A stretch of DNA of 64,000 nt. Origin: Flavobacterium aestivum (GTDB taxonomy: Bacteria; Bacteroidota; Bacteroidia; Flavobacteriales; Flavobacteriaceae). The number at the start of each line of letters is the position of its first letter. Position 1 is the first letter of the stretch. Location: contig NZ_CP113977.2 in the NCBI RefSeq assembly GCF_026870175.2, forward strand, positions 372,001-436,000, written 5' to 3'. The notes below the pieces were generated by a model. It was not told the origin of the DNA and ran no database searches. It saw nothing but the letters and a program-made list of their open reading frames with translations. Below are positions 18,515 to 27,943 of the stretch, piece by piece. Made by a program: the position numbers and the translations under genes.

Positions 18515-21500
18515 TTAATTTTTAACTATCTTCTTAACAGCTTGAACTTTAGAATCTACAGTCACTTTTAAGAAGTAGAAACCTGTTGCTAAAGTACTAC
18601 CATCAATAGATATAGTGTCACTATCCATATCATATGATTTAGAAAACATATTTTGCCCTAAATTGTTATAAATTAAAACCTCTACTTTTTTTCCTGAAAA
18701 TGAGCTAGAGCTAATATTTATTACTTCATTGAACGGATTTGGATAACTCGCATAAGTTACTGTTGTTCCAAAATCTGGTGTGCCCAAAGTAGGGAAAGTA
18801 AAAGCTTCAACAGTACTTGGTGTTGTAATTGGAACTTCTGGTTCTTCATTATACGCATATCGTATTACTGCAAAACTTTTTCCATCAGAACTTACTGCTG
18901 CCTCAAAATAACCATAATATATAGCGCCATTTTTAGCGAATCTAAATCCAATGAATCCAGTTTTTCCGTTCCAATTGCTATAAGCAGAATTACTAATAAT
19001 TGCATTTCCTGATGGATCCCAGTTATTGGCTACTCCAACCGTTTGACTAGTTCCAATGTAACTAATTGTACTTGCTCCTATCTCACTAACTAATCCTTTA
19101 TTAGTTAAGAATTTCAAACCATCTGCACCATAAAACAAAGTAAACTCTGTATCATTTCCATCTACATCCGCAGTAATTCTAAATGAGCCCGAAGGATTTG
19201 AAGCCGATACTATAACCGGGTTTGGCAAATCTACATAAACTACATTATAAACATTTATAAAATTAAAATCAGTAGTAAACGATTTATTCTCTAAAACAGC
19301 AACTCCACCAGTAATCGCAGCATCCAGAAAGGTAACTGTTGCTGTAGTTGCATTTGCCACTTCATTTGCTGTTGCTTTACCAACATAACTTACTTGTGCA
19401 GTAGTATTATTTACTATGCTAATGCTAGCTGTTAATTCTGCTGGTAAACCTGTTACTGTAAAATCTGTTCCTTCAACTAAATTTCCTGAACTTTTTGTAA
19501 AAGTTCCACCATTTGTCGTCAATTGTACTGCAATAGTAGTACTAAAAGTACCATTATTAGTTGGCTTATCTTCAGTAATTGCTGCTGGTGTATTAGTCAT
19601 ATGAACTAATCCTGCAGTACTTCTATTAATAAAAGTAAATCCTGTAGTAAACGATTTATTCTCTAAAATTGAGACTCCCCCTGTGATTGCTGCATCCAAA
19701 AAGGTTATTGTTGCAGTAGTTGCATCGGCAGCTTCATTTGCTGTTGCTTTACCTACATAAGTCACTTGAGCTGTAGTGTTATTTAGCATACTGATACTAG
19801 CCGTTAAACCTGCTGGTAAACCTGTTACTGTAAAATCTGTTCCTTCAACTAAATTTCCTGAACTTTTTGTAAAAGTTCCACCATTTGTTGTTAACTGTAC
19901 AGCAATAGTCGTGATAAATCTACCATCGTTAGTTGGCTCGTCCTCAGCAATTACAGCTGGTGTATTCGTCATATGAACTAACTTTTTATCTATAAAAGTA
20001 AATCCTGTAGTAAACGATTTATTCTCTAAAACGGCAACTCCTCCTGTGATAGCTGCATCTAAAAAGGTTATTGTAGCAGTAGTTGCATTGGCTGCTTCAT
20101 TTGCTGTTGCTTTACCTACATAAGTTACTTGAGCTGTAGTATTATTTACTATGCTGATATTAGCTGTTAATCCAGCTGGCAAACCTGTTACTGTAAAATC
20201 TGTTCCTTCAATTAAATTACCTGAGCTTTTTGTAAAAGTTCCTCCGTTTGTTGTCAATTGCACAGCAATAGTTGTAATAAATCTACCATCATTAGTTGGC
20301 TCGTCTTCAGCAATTACAGCTGGCGTATTCGTCATCTTAACTGAAGCTAATTGAACAGGAGTTTTTATAGGAGCGTTAGGAGCTGTGTTGTAAGCGTATC
20401 TGGCAATTGTATAACTTTGACCATCTGCACTTACTGTCGCCTCAAAATAACCATAATGAGGAACTCCGTTTTTAATATATTTAAAACCTATAAAACCAGT
20501 TTTACCATCCCAAACTGTATAAGAACTGCTTCTCAAATTAGGGACTCTTGTTCCATCCCAATTATTTGTTCCATCAATTGTAACATTATAACCTAGATAT
20601 GAAATGTTATTAATTCCAGATTCACAAACTAATTCCTTATTATAGTTTTCTAATTTCAAATCACTACCAGAAACAAACAATCCGTAATCAGTATTATCAG
20701 CATCTGCAGTAATTCTGAAGAAATTCCATGTAGTACCAGTAGTAGATACTGTTAAAGGAGTTGGTAAATCAACATAAACAATTTTGTATGCATCTATAAA
20801 AGTAAAATCAGTAGTAAAATGATCAACATCTAGTCTAACTACTCCGCCTGTAATAGCTGGATCTAAGAAAGTAACTGTAGCTGTACTTGCATTAGCAGCT
20901 TCGTTAGCTGTTGCTTTACCTGAATATGTTACTTCAGCAGTTGTGCTGCTTAATATATTGATACTAGCAGTTAAACCTGTAGGCAATCCTGTTACTGTAA
21001 AATCTGTTCCTTCAACTAAGTTCCCTGAGCTTTTTGTAAAAGTTCCACTATTAACAGTCAATTGTACTTTAGTACTGAAAGTTCCATCATTACTTGACAC
21101 ATCTTCTGAAATGCTAGTTGGTGTATTAGAAACATGGGCAAATAAAGCTGGTGTTGTAATAGAAGCTTCCGGTGCTGTATTATAAGCATATTTTGTTATT
21201 GAATAACTTTGACCATCTGCACTTACAATTGCTTCAAAATAACCATAATGAGAGTATCCGTCTTTTGTGTATTTAAACCCTATATAACCTGTCTTACCAT
21301 CCCATACAGTATAAGAACTACTTCTTAAAGTAGGAACTCTTGTTCCAATCCAATTGCTTGATGCATCAATTGTAACATTATATCCAAGGTGTGAAATATT
21401 ATTAATTCCTGGTTCGCAAACTAAATCCTTATCATAGTTTTCTAATTTTAAATCACTACCAGCAACATACAATCCATAACTTGTATGATCTGCATCAGCT

Positions 21501-24500
21501 GTAATATTGAATGGGTTCCATGTAGAACCTGTAGTAGATACTGTTAAAGGAGTTGGAAAATCAACATAAACAATTTTGTAAGCATTTCTGAAAACAAACT
21601 TAGTGGTAAAATAGTTTGCATCTAGTGTAGTAGCTCCACCAGTAATTGCAGGATCCAAAAAAGTAATCGTTGCAGTGGTTGTATTAGCCATCTCATTAGC
21701 TGTTGCTTTACCTGTATAACTTAGCTCAGCAGTTGTATTGTTTATTATAGCAATATTTACTACTAAACCTGCTGGTAATCCTGTTACTGTAAAATCTGTT
21801 CCTTGAACTAAATTACCAGAACTTTTTGTAAAAGTCCCTCCGTTTGTAGTTAGCTGAACATCAATTTTTGTACTAAAACTTCCGTCATTGCTTAAAAGAT
21901 CTTCATTGATCACATCTGGTGTATTAGCCAAATGAACTGAAAGATCTACCGGAATATCTTCTGTATTTATTCCTGCATTAGGCTCGGTATTATAAGCATA
22001 TTCTAATAAAGTGTAACTTGTTCCTTTGGCATTTACTTTCACTTTAAACCATCCATAACAAGGTTCACCTCCTATTGTAAATTTAAAACCAATATATCCA
22101 GTTTTTCCATCCCAGGATTTATAATTTGCATCTCTTAGATTATGCAAATTAGGATAACTACCTCCTACAACAAAATTACTGCTGCCATCAATAAGTTGGT
22201 TTGCACCAATCAAAGTGATATTTAGAGAACTACCCTCACAAACTATAGATTTAGTATATGTTTCAAATTTAAGATCTCCTTTATCCACAAAAATACCATA
22301 ATCTTGTTGGTCTGCATCAGCTGTAATTCGGAAAAAACCCCATGTGGTTGTAGCATCTACCGTAACATGGTCTAAATTTGTCAAATCTTTTACATGCACA
22401 ATTGCATAAGGATCTTTGAAGTTTACTTTTATTGTAGCTCCAGAACTAGATAATCCTGCTATTCCTCCTGTAACTGCTGGATCTAAAAATGTAACAACTA
22501 CTGAAGTACTATTCCCTTTTGAATGAGCTGTTGCATTTCCTGTAAATGCCAATTGTACCTCTGAATTACTGATTACATTTAATTTAGCAGTCAATCCTGC
22601 TGGAACTCCTGTTATGTTATAATCTACTCCAAGAGTTAATTCTCCTGAACTCTTCGTATAAGTCCCATTATTCGTTGTTAATTTAAAAGAAGATACCTGA
22701 GTAATGCTTCCATCATTAGCTGATACTTCTGGAAGTGTTGTTGGAGAAACGCTTAAGGCAACTTTATCTGTCATTCCTGTATAGATTGTAGCACCCGGTT
22801 GTGTATTATAAGCATATTCTACAATACTATATCCTGAACCATTCGCAGCGACAACCGCTTTGAACCAACCGTAACATTTTTCTCCATCAATTGTATATTC
22901 AAAACCAAAATAATCTGTTTTGCCATCCCAAGTAGTATAAGACGGAGTTCTGATATCTAATTGATTTGGATATGCACCTGGCGCAGTAAAGTTACTGCTT
23001 GCATTAATTGCTGTATTATAACCAAGAGGAGTAATATTATTTGTTCCTGCATTGGTAACTAATCTTTTTCCGTAAGTTTCTACCTTTAAATGATTGGCTG
23101 CATATTGCCATACACCATATTTTGCATCATCTCCTTTTTCAATTGTAAAATATTTCCAAGTAGAAGTTGGAGTAACCGCTGGGTCAGCAATATCAACGAA
23201 GAAAATTCCATAAGGGTCTCTGAATTTAAAATTCCAGCTCAAACCATCACAAAGCATACCGCTCACTCCTCCATTTATTGCTGGAGCTAATAAGGTAATT
23301 CCTCCACTGGTATTATTACTTACACCATGGTTTGTTGCTGCTCCGTTTATAGTAACTGTAGCTTGAGTACTACTGTTAACTACAATGGTAGCACTTAAAC
23401 CTGCTGGTAAATTAGCACTAAAATCAACCCCTGGAGTTAATGTTCCTGATGAGTTAGTAAAGGTCGCTCCATTTAAAGTAATTACAGAGCTACCTGATAT
23501 GGTTCCGTTATTAGCAACGTCTTCTTTAAAACTTGTAACATCTGCGGTTACATTACTTCCTGCTGAATTAACACCAGTGTCAATTAAATTTTGTGCAGCC
23601 CATAGTGTTCTTCTGGCTGGGTGTTGCAAAGCAGCAACCATTCTTGCCACTTGCCCTTGTGTAAACATTTTACTGCATCCTTGTGCAGCATTGTATCCCA
23701 TATAGTTTTCTATATTTACCTTGTCACCGTTACAATTAGTTCCTGGTGTACAGCCTAAAGAATGTTTTCCATCTTCAATTGGAGTATCATCTACCTCATC
23801 TGTCCCTGTACAACCACCATCAAAAGTGTGAATCAAGTTCAAAAAATGTCCAAACTCATGTGTAAGTACTGATGCAAATTCCTTATTGGTATTTTCTCCT
23901 AAATAAGCTCCATTATATACACATCTTGCCAAATTATTATCAGACATTCCTGAATCTGGATACCAACAAACTCCTGAATTATTAGTTACCCCATCTGCAT
24001 ATAATTCGTTTTGAATATATATATTCATATACTTGTAATTGTCCCATGCATCTGCTTGAATTTGACTATCATAACCACCTGGATTACCATACCCATCTTT
24101 TTTCTTTTCAAAAATTACTCCAGTGGTACATTTTCCATTAGGATCGATTTGAGCCAGTCTGAACTCAATATCTAAAGTTCCTCTTCTTGCTTGAAAAAAA
24201 GGTTCTACAGTATTGAAGTCATCATTCAAACCTTTAAAATCCTCATTAAGATGCATTAACGCTGCTTGTATTTTCTCTAAAGTAACCGTTTTACCATTAA
24301 ACGATGTCCCATAAACGTGAAAAACAACAGGTATAATATAAGTAGTATTTACAGCAGTTTTTTGGGTTCTCAGTTTTTTGGCATATTCCTTACTGAAAAG
24401 ATTAAACGCTTTATTCTCTTTTAAAGAATTTGGGTTATTCTTTAATAGCAATTCATTGACCTCTCTTGTCCGACAACTGTGTGAAGGCTCAATTAAGTCT

Positions 24501-24565
24501 TGCGCTCTAATTCCTTGGAGACTCCAAAGGCAGCACAATACTAGCAAAAGTAATTGTTTTTTCAT
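18515..24565 (-). CDS. Secreted M43 metalloprotease, giant repeat paralogue, T9SS substrate
   Basis: A 2016-residue paralogue of the neighbouring 1507-residue protease, with a near-identical N-terminal half: signal peptide (ending QGIRA, then QD), HEFGHFLNLIH at 236-246 and Met-turn ENYMGYN. The module order after the protease is A-B-A-B-A-B-A-B-A-A-A-B, i.e. seven A and five B, against four and four in the sister. The three consecutive A modules at roughly 19250-20340 are nearly identical at DNA level (repeat period about 363-372 bp), pointing to recent expansion by recombination. A T9SS type A sorting domain (from YPNPFNEVINISS) ends it. Modules A and B are probably adhesive or substrate-binding; I do not recognise A as a named family. 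Confidence 0.88.
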   Translation of the reverse strand: MKKQLLLLVLCCLWSLQGIRAQDLIEPSHSCRTREVNELLLKNNPNSLKENKAFNLFSKEYAKKLRTQKTAVNTTYIIPVVFHVYGTSFNGKTVTLEKIQAALMHLNEDFKGLNDDFNTVEPFFQARRGTLDIEFRLAQIDPNGKCTTGVIFEKKKDGYGNPGGYDSQIQADAWDNYKYMNIYIQNELYADGVTNNSGVCWYPDSGMSDNNLARCVYNGAYLGENTNKEFASVLTHEFGHFLNLIHTFDGGCTGTDEVDDTPIEDGKHSLGCTPGTNCNGDKVNIENYMGYNAAQGCSKMFTQGQVARMVAALQHPARRTLWAAQNLIDTGVNSAGSNVTADVTSFKEDVANNGTISGSSVITLNGATFTNSSGTLTPGVDFSANLPAGLSATIVVNSSTQATVTINGAATNHGVSNNTSGGITLLAPAINGGVSGMLCDGLSWNFKFRDPYGIFFVDIADPAVTPTSTWKYFTIEKGDDAKYGVWQYAANHLKVETYGKRLVTNAGTNNITPLGYNTAINASSNFTAPGAYPNQLDIRTPSYTTWDGKTDYFGFEYTIDGEKCYGWFKAVVAANGSGYSIVEYAYNTQPGATIYTGMTDKVALSVSPTTLPEVSANDGSITQVSSFKLTTNNGTYTKSSGELTLGVDYNITGVPAGLTAKLNVISNSEVQLAFTGNATAHSKGNSTSVVVTFLDPAVTGGIAGLSSSGATIKVNFKDPYAIVHVKDLTNLDHVTVDATTTWGFFRITADADQQDYGIFVDKGDLKFETYTKSIVCEGSSLNITLIGANQLIDGSSNFVVGGSYPNLHNLRDANYKSWDGKTGYIGFKFTIGGEPCYGWFKVKVNAKGTSYTLLEYAYNTEPNAGINTEDIPVDLSVHLANTPDVINEDLLSNDGSFSTKIDVQLTTNGGTFTKSSGNLVQGTDFTVTGLPAGLVVNIAIINNTTAELSYTGKATANEMANTTTATITFLDPAITGGATTLDANYFTTKFVFRNAYKIVYVDFPTPLTVSTTGSTWNPFNITADADHTSYGLYVAGSDLKLENYDKDLVCEPGINNISHLGYNVTIDASSNWIGTRVPTLRSSSYTVWDGKTGYIGFKYTKDGYSHYGYFEAIVSADGQSYSITKYAYNTAPEASITTPALFAHVSNTPTSISEDVSSNDGTFSTKVQLTVNSGTFTKSSGNLVEGTDFTVTGLPTGLTASINILSSTTAEVTYSGKATANEAANASTATVTFLDPAITGGVVRLDVDHFTTDFTFIDAYKIVYVDLPTPLTVSTTGTTWNFFRITADADNTDYGLFVSGSDLKLENYNKELVCESGINNISYLGYNVTIDGTNNWDGTRVPNLRSSSYTVWDGKTGFIGFKYIKNGVPHYGYFEATVSADGQSYTIARYAYNTAPNAPIKTPVQLASVKMTNTPAVIAEDEPTNDGRFITTIAVQLTTNGGTFTKSSGNLIEGTDFTVTGLPAGLTANISIVNNTTAQVTYVGKATANEAANATTATITFLDAAITGGVAVLENKSFTTGFTFIDKKLVHMTNTPAVIAEDEPTNDGRFITTIAVQLTTNGGTFTKSSGNLVEGTDFTVTGLPAGLTASISMLNNTTAQVTYVGKATANEAADATTATITFLDAAITGGVSILENKSFTTGFTFINRSTAGLVHMTNTPAAITEDKPTNNGTFSTTIAVQLTTNGGTFTKSSGNLVEGTDFTVTGLPAELTASISIVNNTTAQVSYVGKATANEVANATTATVTFLDAAITGGVAVLENKSFTTDFNFINVYNVVYVDLPNPVIVSASNPSGSFRITADVDGNDTEFTLFYGADGLKFLTNKGLVSEIGASTISYIGTSQTVGVANNWDPSGNAIISNSAYSNWNGKTGFIGFRFAKNGAIYYGYFEAAVSSDGKSFAVIRYAYNEEPEVPITTPSTVEAFTFPTLGTPDFGTTVTYASYPNPFNEVINISSSSFSGKKVEVLIYNNLGQNMFSKSYDMDSDTISIDGSTLATGFYFLKVTVDSKVQAVKKIVKN
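19250..20340 (-). repeat. Tandem near-identical A-module repeats
   Basis: Three consecutive copies of an in-frame unit of about 363-372 bp inside the giant M43 gene. The anchor TTCTCTAAAA recurs at 19287, 19659 and 20022. Copies differ by scattered substitutions, so copy number may vary between strains or be misassembled. Confidence 0.8.
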
Positions 24566-24704
24566 GAATAATTGTTTTTGGTTAATTTTGGTATTTCTTG
24601 GTAATTCTTGGTAATTATTTAGTAACTAAATAGTTGAGATTTTATAATTCAGGATTTATATTACTTTCTCAGATACAATTTCTAAATCAACTTTTCAAAT
24701 CTAA

Positions 24705-24757
24705 CCTTAACCTAAGTATTACGTTAATGTTATATTATTATTAAATGATACTATATT
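24705..24757 (-). promoter_or_regulatory. Conserved upstream block, M43 protease 2
   Basis: Ungapped 53-bp match to 18258-18310, located 140 bp upstream of the start codon. Shared features are CCTTAACCTAA at one end and TAAATGATACTATATT at the other. Confidence 0.5.
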
Positions 24758-24867
24758 ATTATTTTTTGATACAATTTCATTTTTTAACAAAACTTATCTT
24801 TGATTTTGTGATTGAGAATAAAATACACTAATTATTTTCCAAAAAAAACATTAAGACAATTCCTAAA

Positions 24868-24900
24868 AAACCAATTAAAAAAAAGTCGCTTAATTGGTTT
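24868..24900 (-). terminator. Terminator retained with DPP-IV remnant
   Basis: Perfect 11-bp stem AAACCAATTAA/TTAATTGGTTT. It corresponds to the terminator of the intact DPP-IV gene (CCAATTAA/TTAATTGG core) and stands in the same position relative to the decayed coding remnant. Confidence 0.7.
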
Positions 24901-24933
24901 TCAACACTATATGAAGAAAATGATAATATATAA

Positions 24934-25065
24934 TCATTTTGCTACGGTAGAGCAATGTTCATTTATAAATTTTTCGAATATTATGAACTAAATACAAACT
25001 TATTTTTTCTCTTACATTAATACTATGCTTATAATCAAGGTATCCACTTCTCATCTTAATCAATT
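24934..25065 (-). pseudogene. Decayed 3' fragment of a dipeptidyl peptidase IV copy
   Basis: On the minus strand this stretch matches the last roughly 40 codons of the intact DPP-IV gene (ending at 25482). It can be read as IFEKFINEHCSTVAK then TGA, against FEKFIDEHCPAGAK then TAA in the intact gene. Upstream the match continues at DNA level through the region of the catalytic His (TTAATACTATG on the plus strand) but the frame is broken by small indels, and it fades near 25065. Flanking sequence up to the terminator hairpin also matches. It is the relic of a tandem duplication, most of whose 5' part has been lost. Confidence 0.8.
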
Positions 25066-25155
25066 AAATTAGATAAAGACGACAAAACAACTGTTTTTTA
25101 TAAATCAACTTTTGTGCCAACTCATTTCTGGACGACACACAATGTTAAAATAAAA

Positions 25156-25177
25156 AAGCTGCCTTTTAGGGCAGCTT
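25156..25177 (-). terminator. Orphan rho-independent terminator
   Basis: Perfect stem AAGCTGCC/GGCAGCTT followed on the minus strand by TTTTTTATTTT. No gene lies directly upstream on that strand: the intact DPP-IV has its own terminator at 25416-25449. Probably a relic of a lost gene or a backup site. Confidence 0.7.
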
Positions 25178-25415
25178 CTATAGTTTCTACAATTTTCAAT
25201 TTATATTTTTTCTCATTTAATTCATTCCCTATTTTATAAAAGCTCCTAATCTGTAACACTATCTAAAATCCTTTTATACGAATAAATTAATAAAACCTAT
25301 AACAGGTAGTTGCAAATGATTGATTTTAAATTTGCTTACAACAATTATTCTTTTCAATATGCTAGAAAAGCAATAAAAGCTTATGACTAAACCTAAGAAG
25401 CACTATCCTCAAAAA

Positions 25416-25449
25416 AAAGCCAATTAAACTACTTCGTTTAATTGGCTTT
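25416..25449 (-). terminator. Rho-independent terminator after DPP-IV
   Basis: Perfect 14-bp stem AAAGCCAATTAAAC/GTTTAATTGGCTTT followed by a T-run on the minus strand. Confidence 0.9.
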
Positions 25450-25481
25450 TAATACTATATGAAAAATTGATTTATATTAAA

Positions 25482-27641
25482 TTATTTTGCTCCGGCTGGA
25501 CAATGTTCATCTATAAATTTTTCGAATGTATGTGCTAAATGTAAACTTGTTCCTTCTCCCTCATTAATACTATGTGTACGATTAGGATATAACATTAAAT
25601 CAAACATTTTGTCATATTTTATCAATTCATTCATCAAAACTTCAGCGTTTTTATAATGTACATTATCATCTCCCGTACCGTGAATATATAGTAAATTTCC
25701 TTTTAGCTTTTTAGCATAAGTGATAGGTGATGCCTGAATATACGCCGCTTCATTTTCTGTAGGCAATCCCATATAACGTTCTGTATATATGTTGTCATAA
25801 AAATGCTGATCTGTTACAGCTGCAATTGCAATTCCTGTTTTATAAACTTCTGGGTATTGGAACATTAAGTTTAAAGTCACTGCTCCTCCTCCGCTCCAGC
25901 CATGCACTGCAACTCGGTCTCTATCAATAAAAGGCCATTTCAATATTTCTTTGGCTGCCATAGCTTGGTCACGTGTATTTATAATTCCAATGTTTTTATA
26001 AATACATTTACGCCATTCTGTTCCTTTAAATACTGGTGTTCCTCTGTTATCCAATGCTATTCCGATATATCCTTTTGGGATTAATTTTGAAATAAAATAA
26101 TTAAAGTATGGTACATCATTGGCAACTGCTGACATTGGCTCACCATAAACAAAAAAGAACAATGGATACTTTTTTGAAGGGTCAAAATCCAGTGGTTTTG
26201 CCATTATACCATCCATGTCAATTCCATCTATCGTTTTGACTTTTATTTTTTCTAAAGTATAATCTCTTTTAGGAACTGTAAACGAATCAGCTTCATTTGG
26301 ATAAACTTTCTTATTCTTTTGCAAAGAAATTAATCTTGAATTCCAATTATGATTTATATTAGAATTACCATGTCTTGCAAAAGCGGCATCTGGAGAAAAT
26401 CTATAAACATTGGTACCATCAAATTGATCTGGTGTACTACGCTTTGTGACTTTGGTATCTAAATTAGTCTCATACAAATACCTTTGTGTTGCATCGGTTG
26501 GGCTGGCAGCTGTATAAATAGTCTTTGTTGCCTGATTGTAAGCTAAAAAATAGGTGTCGAATTTTTCTTTTGTGATTAACTCCTTACTCTTACCATTCAT
26601 AGCTATTTTATAAACATGCATCCATCCATCTGCGTCAGAACTCCATAAGAATGCTTTTCCATTGTCTACTATAGTGCATGGAAAACCATCATAGACTCCA
26701 GAGGAAGTATCATAAATATCAATCCAAGAAGTGTTTTTTTCTTGATATATTGAGTTTGCCTTCCCTGAAATTGCATCGCACTTGTACACATTCACCTCAT
26801 TTTGACGACGATTCAATTGTATCACCATTAATTCATTATTACCTGTCCATTCCATTCTAGGTAAGTAGTTATTATCTGCTTCTCCGGGAATATCCAACCA
26901 ATTGGTTTTATCAGAAGCGATATTTATAATCCCCAATTTTACTGCTGAAGGTTTCTCTCCTGCCTTTGGGTATTCTACAGGAACATTATATGAATATAAC
27001 GAATCTGTATTATTCATCATCAATTGAAACTTTGTCTCTCTGGCATCTACGCGCCAAAAAGCAATACTATTACCATCTGGGCTCCATCTAAAACCATCTC
27101 TTGCATTAAGCTCTTCCTCATATACCCAGTCAAACGTTCCGTTTATTATTTTAGCGGTTCCATCCTGCGTAAGTTGTTTGATATCCCCTGTACTGATATT
27201 TTCCAAGTAGATATTATGCTTGTATACATAAGCTATATTTTTACTATCATTTGAAAACTTAGCAAACATTAGCGATGAAGGATCAAAATTTTTCCCCATT
27301 TGTTTTCCTTTTCCCGTAGCAAGATCAAAAAACCAATAATCACCTTTTGTATTGGCGCGCCAAACTTTTTTAGAGTTTGTAAAAATCAATACTTTATCCT
27401 GAGTTTTATTCCATACTAATTTTTCAATCTTTCCTTGAAACCCAGCTTCTCTTAATTGTTCTTTACTTAAAACTACTTTCTTACCTGTAAGTTCATTAGC
27501 ATCATAGACTATGATATTATCCTGCTCATTTACCCAAAATAAATGCGAATTTGGCAACCAATCCAGCCTATCAATATTGATAGAATTTTGAGCAAAAATT
27601 GCTTGCGTAAAAAGGTAAATGATTAAAAACGTCTTCTTCAT
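25482..27641 (-). CDS. Dipeptidyl peptidase IV (S9 family)
   Basis: A 719-residue prolyl-specific serine peptidase that releases N-terminal X-Pro dipeptides. A signal peptide (MKKTFLIIYLFTQAIFA, then QN) makes it periplasmic; there is no T9SS tail. An N-terminal beta-propeller carries the double-Glu substrate anchor in YEEELNARDGF. The C-terminal alpha/beta-hydrolase domain has the nucleophile in HGWSGGGA (Ser583), the acid in GTGDDNVHY and the base in PNRTHSINEG (His690). Length and motifs match bacterial DPP-IV. In this neighbourhood it would clip Gly-Pro dipeptides from collagen fragments. A decayed copy of its 3' end lies about 420 bp downstream. Confidence 0.93.
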   Translation of the reverse strand: MKKTFLIIYLFTQAIFAQNSINIDRLDWLPNSHLFWVNEQDNIIVYDANELTGKKVVLSKEQLREAGFQGKIEKLVWNKTQDKVLIFTNSKKVWRANTKGDYWFFDLATGKGKQMGKNFDPSSLMFAKFSNDSKNIAYVYKHNIYLENISTGDIKQLTQDGTAKIINGTFDWVYEEELNARDGFRWSPDGNSIAFWRVDARETKFQLMMNNTDSLYSYNVPVEYPKAGEKPSAVKLGIINIASDKTNWLDIPGEADNNYLPRMEWTGNNELMVIQLNRRQNEVNVYKCDAISGKANSIYQEKNTSWIDIYDTSSGVYDGFPCTIVDNGKAFLWSSDADGWMHVYKIAMNGKSKELITKEKFDTYFLAYNQATKTIYTAASPTDATQRYLYETNLDTKVTKRSTPDQFDGTNVYRFSPDAAFARHGNSNINHNWNSRLISLQKNKKVYPNEADSFTVPKRDYTLEKIKVKTIDGIDMDGIMAKPLDFDPSKKYPLFFFVYGEPMSAVANDVPYFNYFISKLIPKGYIGIALDNRGTPVFKGTEWRKCIYKNIGIINTRDQAMAAKEILKWPFIDRDRVAVHGWSGGGAVTLNLMFQYPEVYKTGIAIAAVTDQHFYDNIYTERYMGLPTENEAAYIQASPITYAKKLKGNLLYIHGTGDDNVHYKNAEVLMNELIKYDKMFDLMLYPNRTHSINEGEGTSLHLAHTFEKFIDEHCPAGAK

Positions 27642-27723
27642 TATTATTTATTAAAATTAAACTTACTCGTTAAAATTAAACACTCTTCAAATGTTTAAAA
27701 AAATTACTTGGCTTATATAAAAA

Positions 27724-27799
27724 CAATTTTCTGCCTGAAAAAATGTCTTTTTTTACTTTTAAGTAACAAAAAACGTCTTTAATCAGGCAGACAAAATTG
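27724..27799. repeat. 76-bp imperfect palindrome
   Basis: Outer arms CAATTTT-CTGCCTGA (27724-27738) and TCAGGCAG-AC-AAAATTG (27783-27799) pair perfectly apart from a 2-nt bulge, and the inner part continues to a TACTTTTAAGTA centre with a few mismatches. It could form a long hairpin upstream of DPP-IV. Confidence 0.6.
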
Positions 27800-27833
27800 G
27801 CAATAAAACTATTAAAACAAATTAAGAAAAACA

Positions 27834-27864
27834 GTCTTCAAAATTAGACTTGTCTTCAAAATTA
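27834..27864. repeat. 13-bp direct repeats
   Basis: GTCTTCAAAATTA occurs at 27834-27846 and again at 27852-27864, five bases apart (18-bp period), about 195 bp upstream of the DPP-IV start. The spacing suits a regulator binding two adjacent sites. Confidence 0.45.
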
Positions 27865-27874
27865 TTTTATTGAT

Positions 27875-27903
27875 ACTTGCAAAGTCAATATAACTTTGCA
27901 AGT
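27875..27903 (-). terminator. Hairpin after M43 protease 3
   Basis: Perfect 11-bp stem ACTTGCAAAGT/ACTTTGCAAGT with a 7-nt loop, 40 bp beyond the stop codon. The following minus-strand sequence (ATCAATAAAAT) has no T-run, so termination is only probable. Confidence 0.5.
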
Positions 27904-27943
27904 CTTTACTAAATATTTATCTCATAAAAATATGGTATAATAA

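Larger units (their letters stand above)
24566..25481. other. Intergenic region with decayed gene remnant
   Basis: This 916-bp gap contains, from left to right: the leader of M43 protease 2 with the conserved block 24705-24757, a decayed 3' copy of the neighbouring DPP-IV gene with its own terminator (24868-25065), an orphan minus-strand terminator (25156-25177), about 240 bp without recognisable signals, and the DPP-IV terminator (25416-25449). Confidence 0.7.
27642..27943. other. Intergenic region, 302 bp
   Basis: Between DPP-IV and M43 protease 3. It contains the palindrome at 27724-27799, the 13-bp direct repeats at 27834-27864 and the hairpin at 27875-27903. No open frame of note. Confidence 0.6.

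Noticed and set aside
19250..20340. CRISPR-like or satellite array
   Set aside because: The repeats are in-frame protein modules of about 120 codons with divergent copies elsewhere in the same gene; there are no short repeats with unique spacers.
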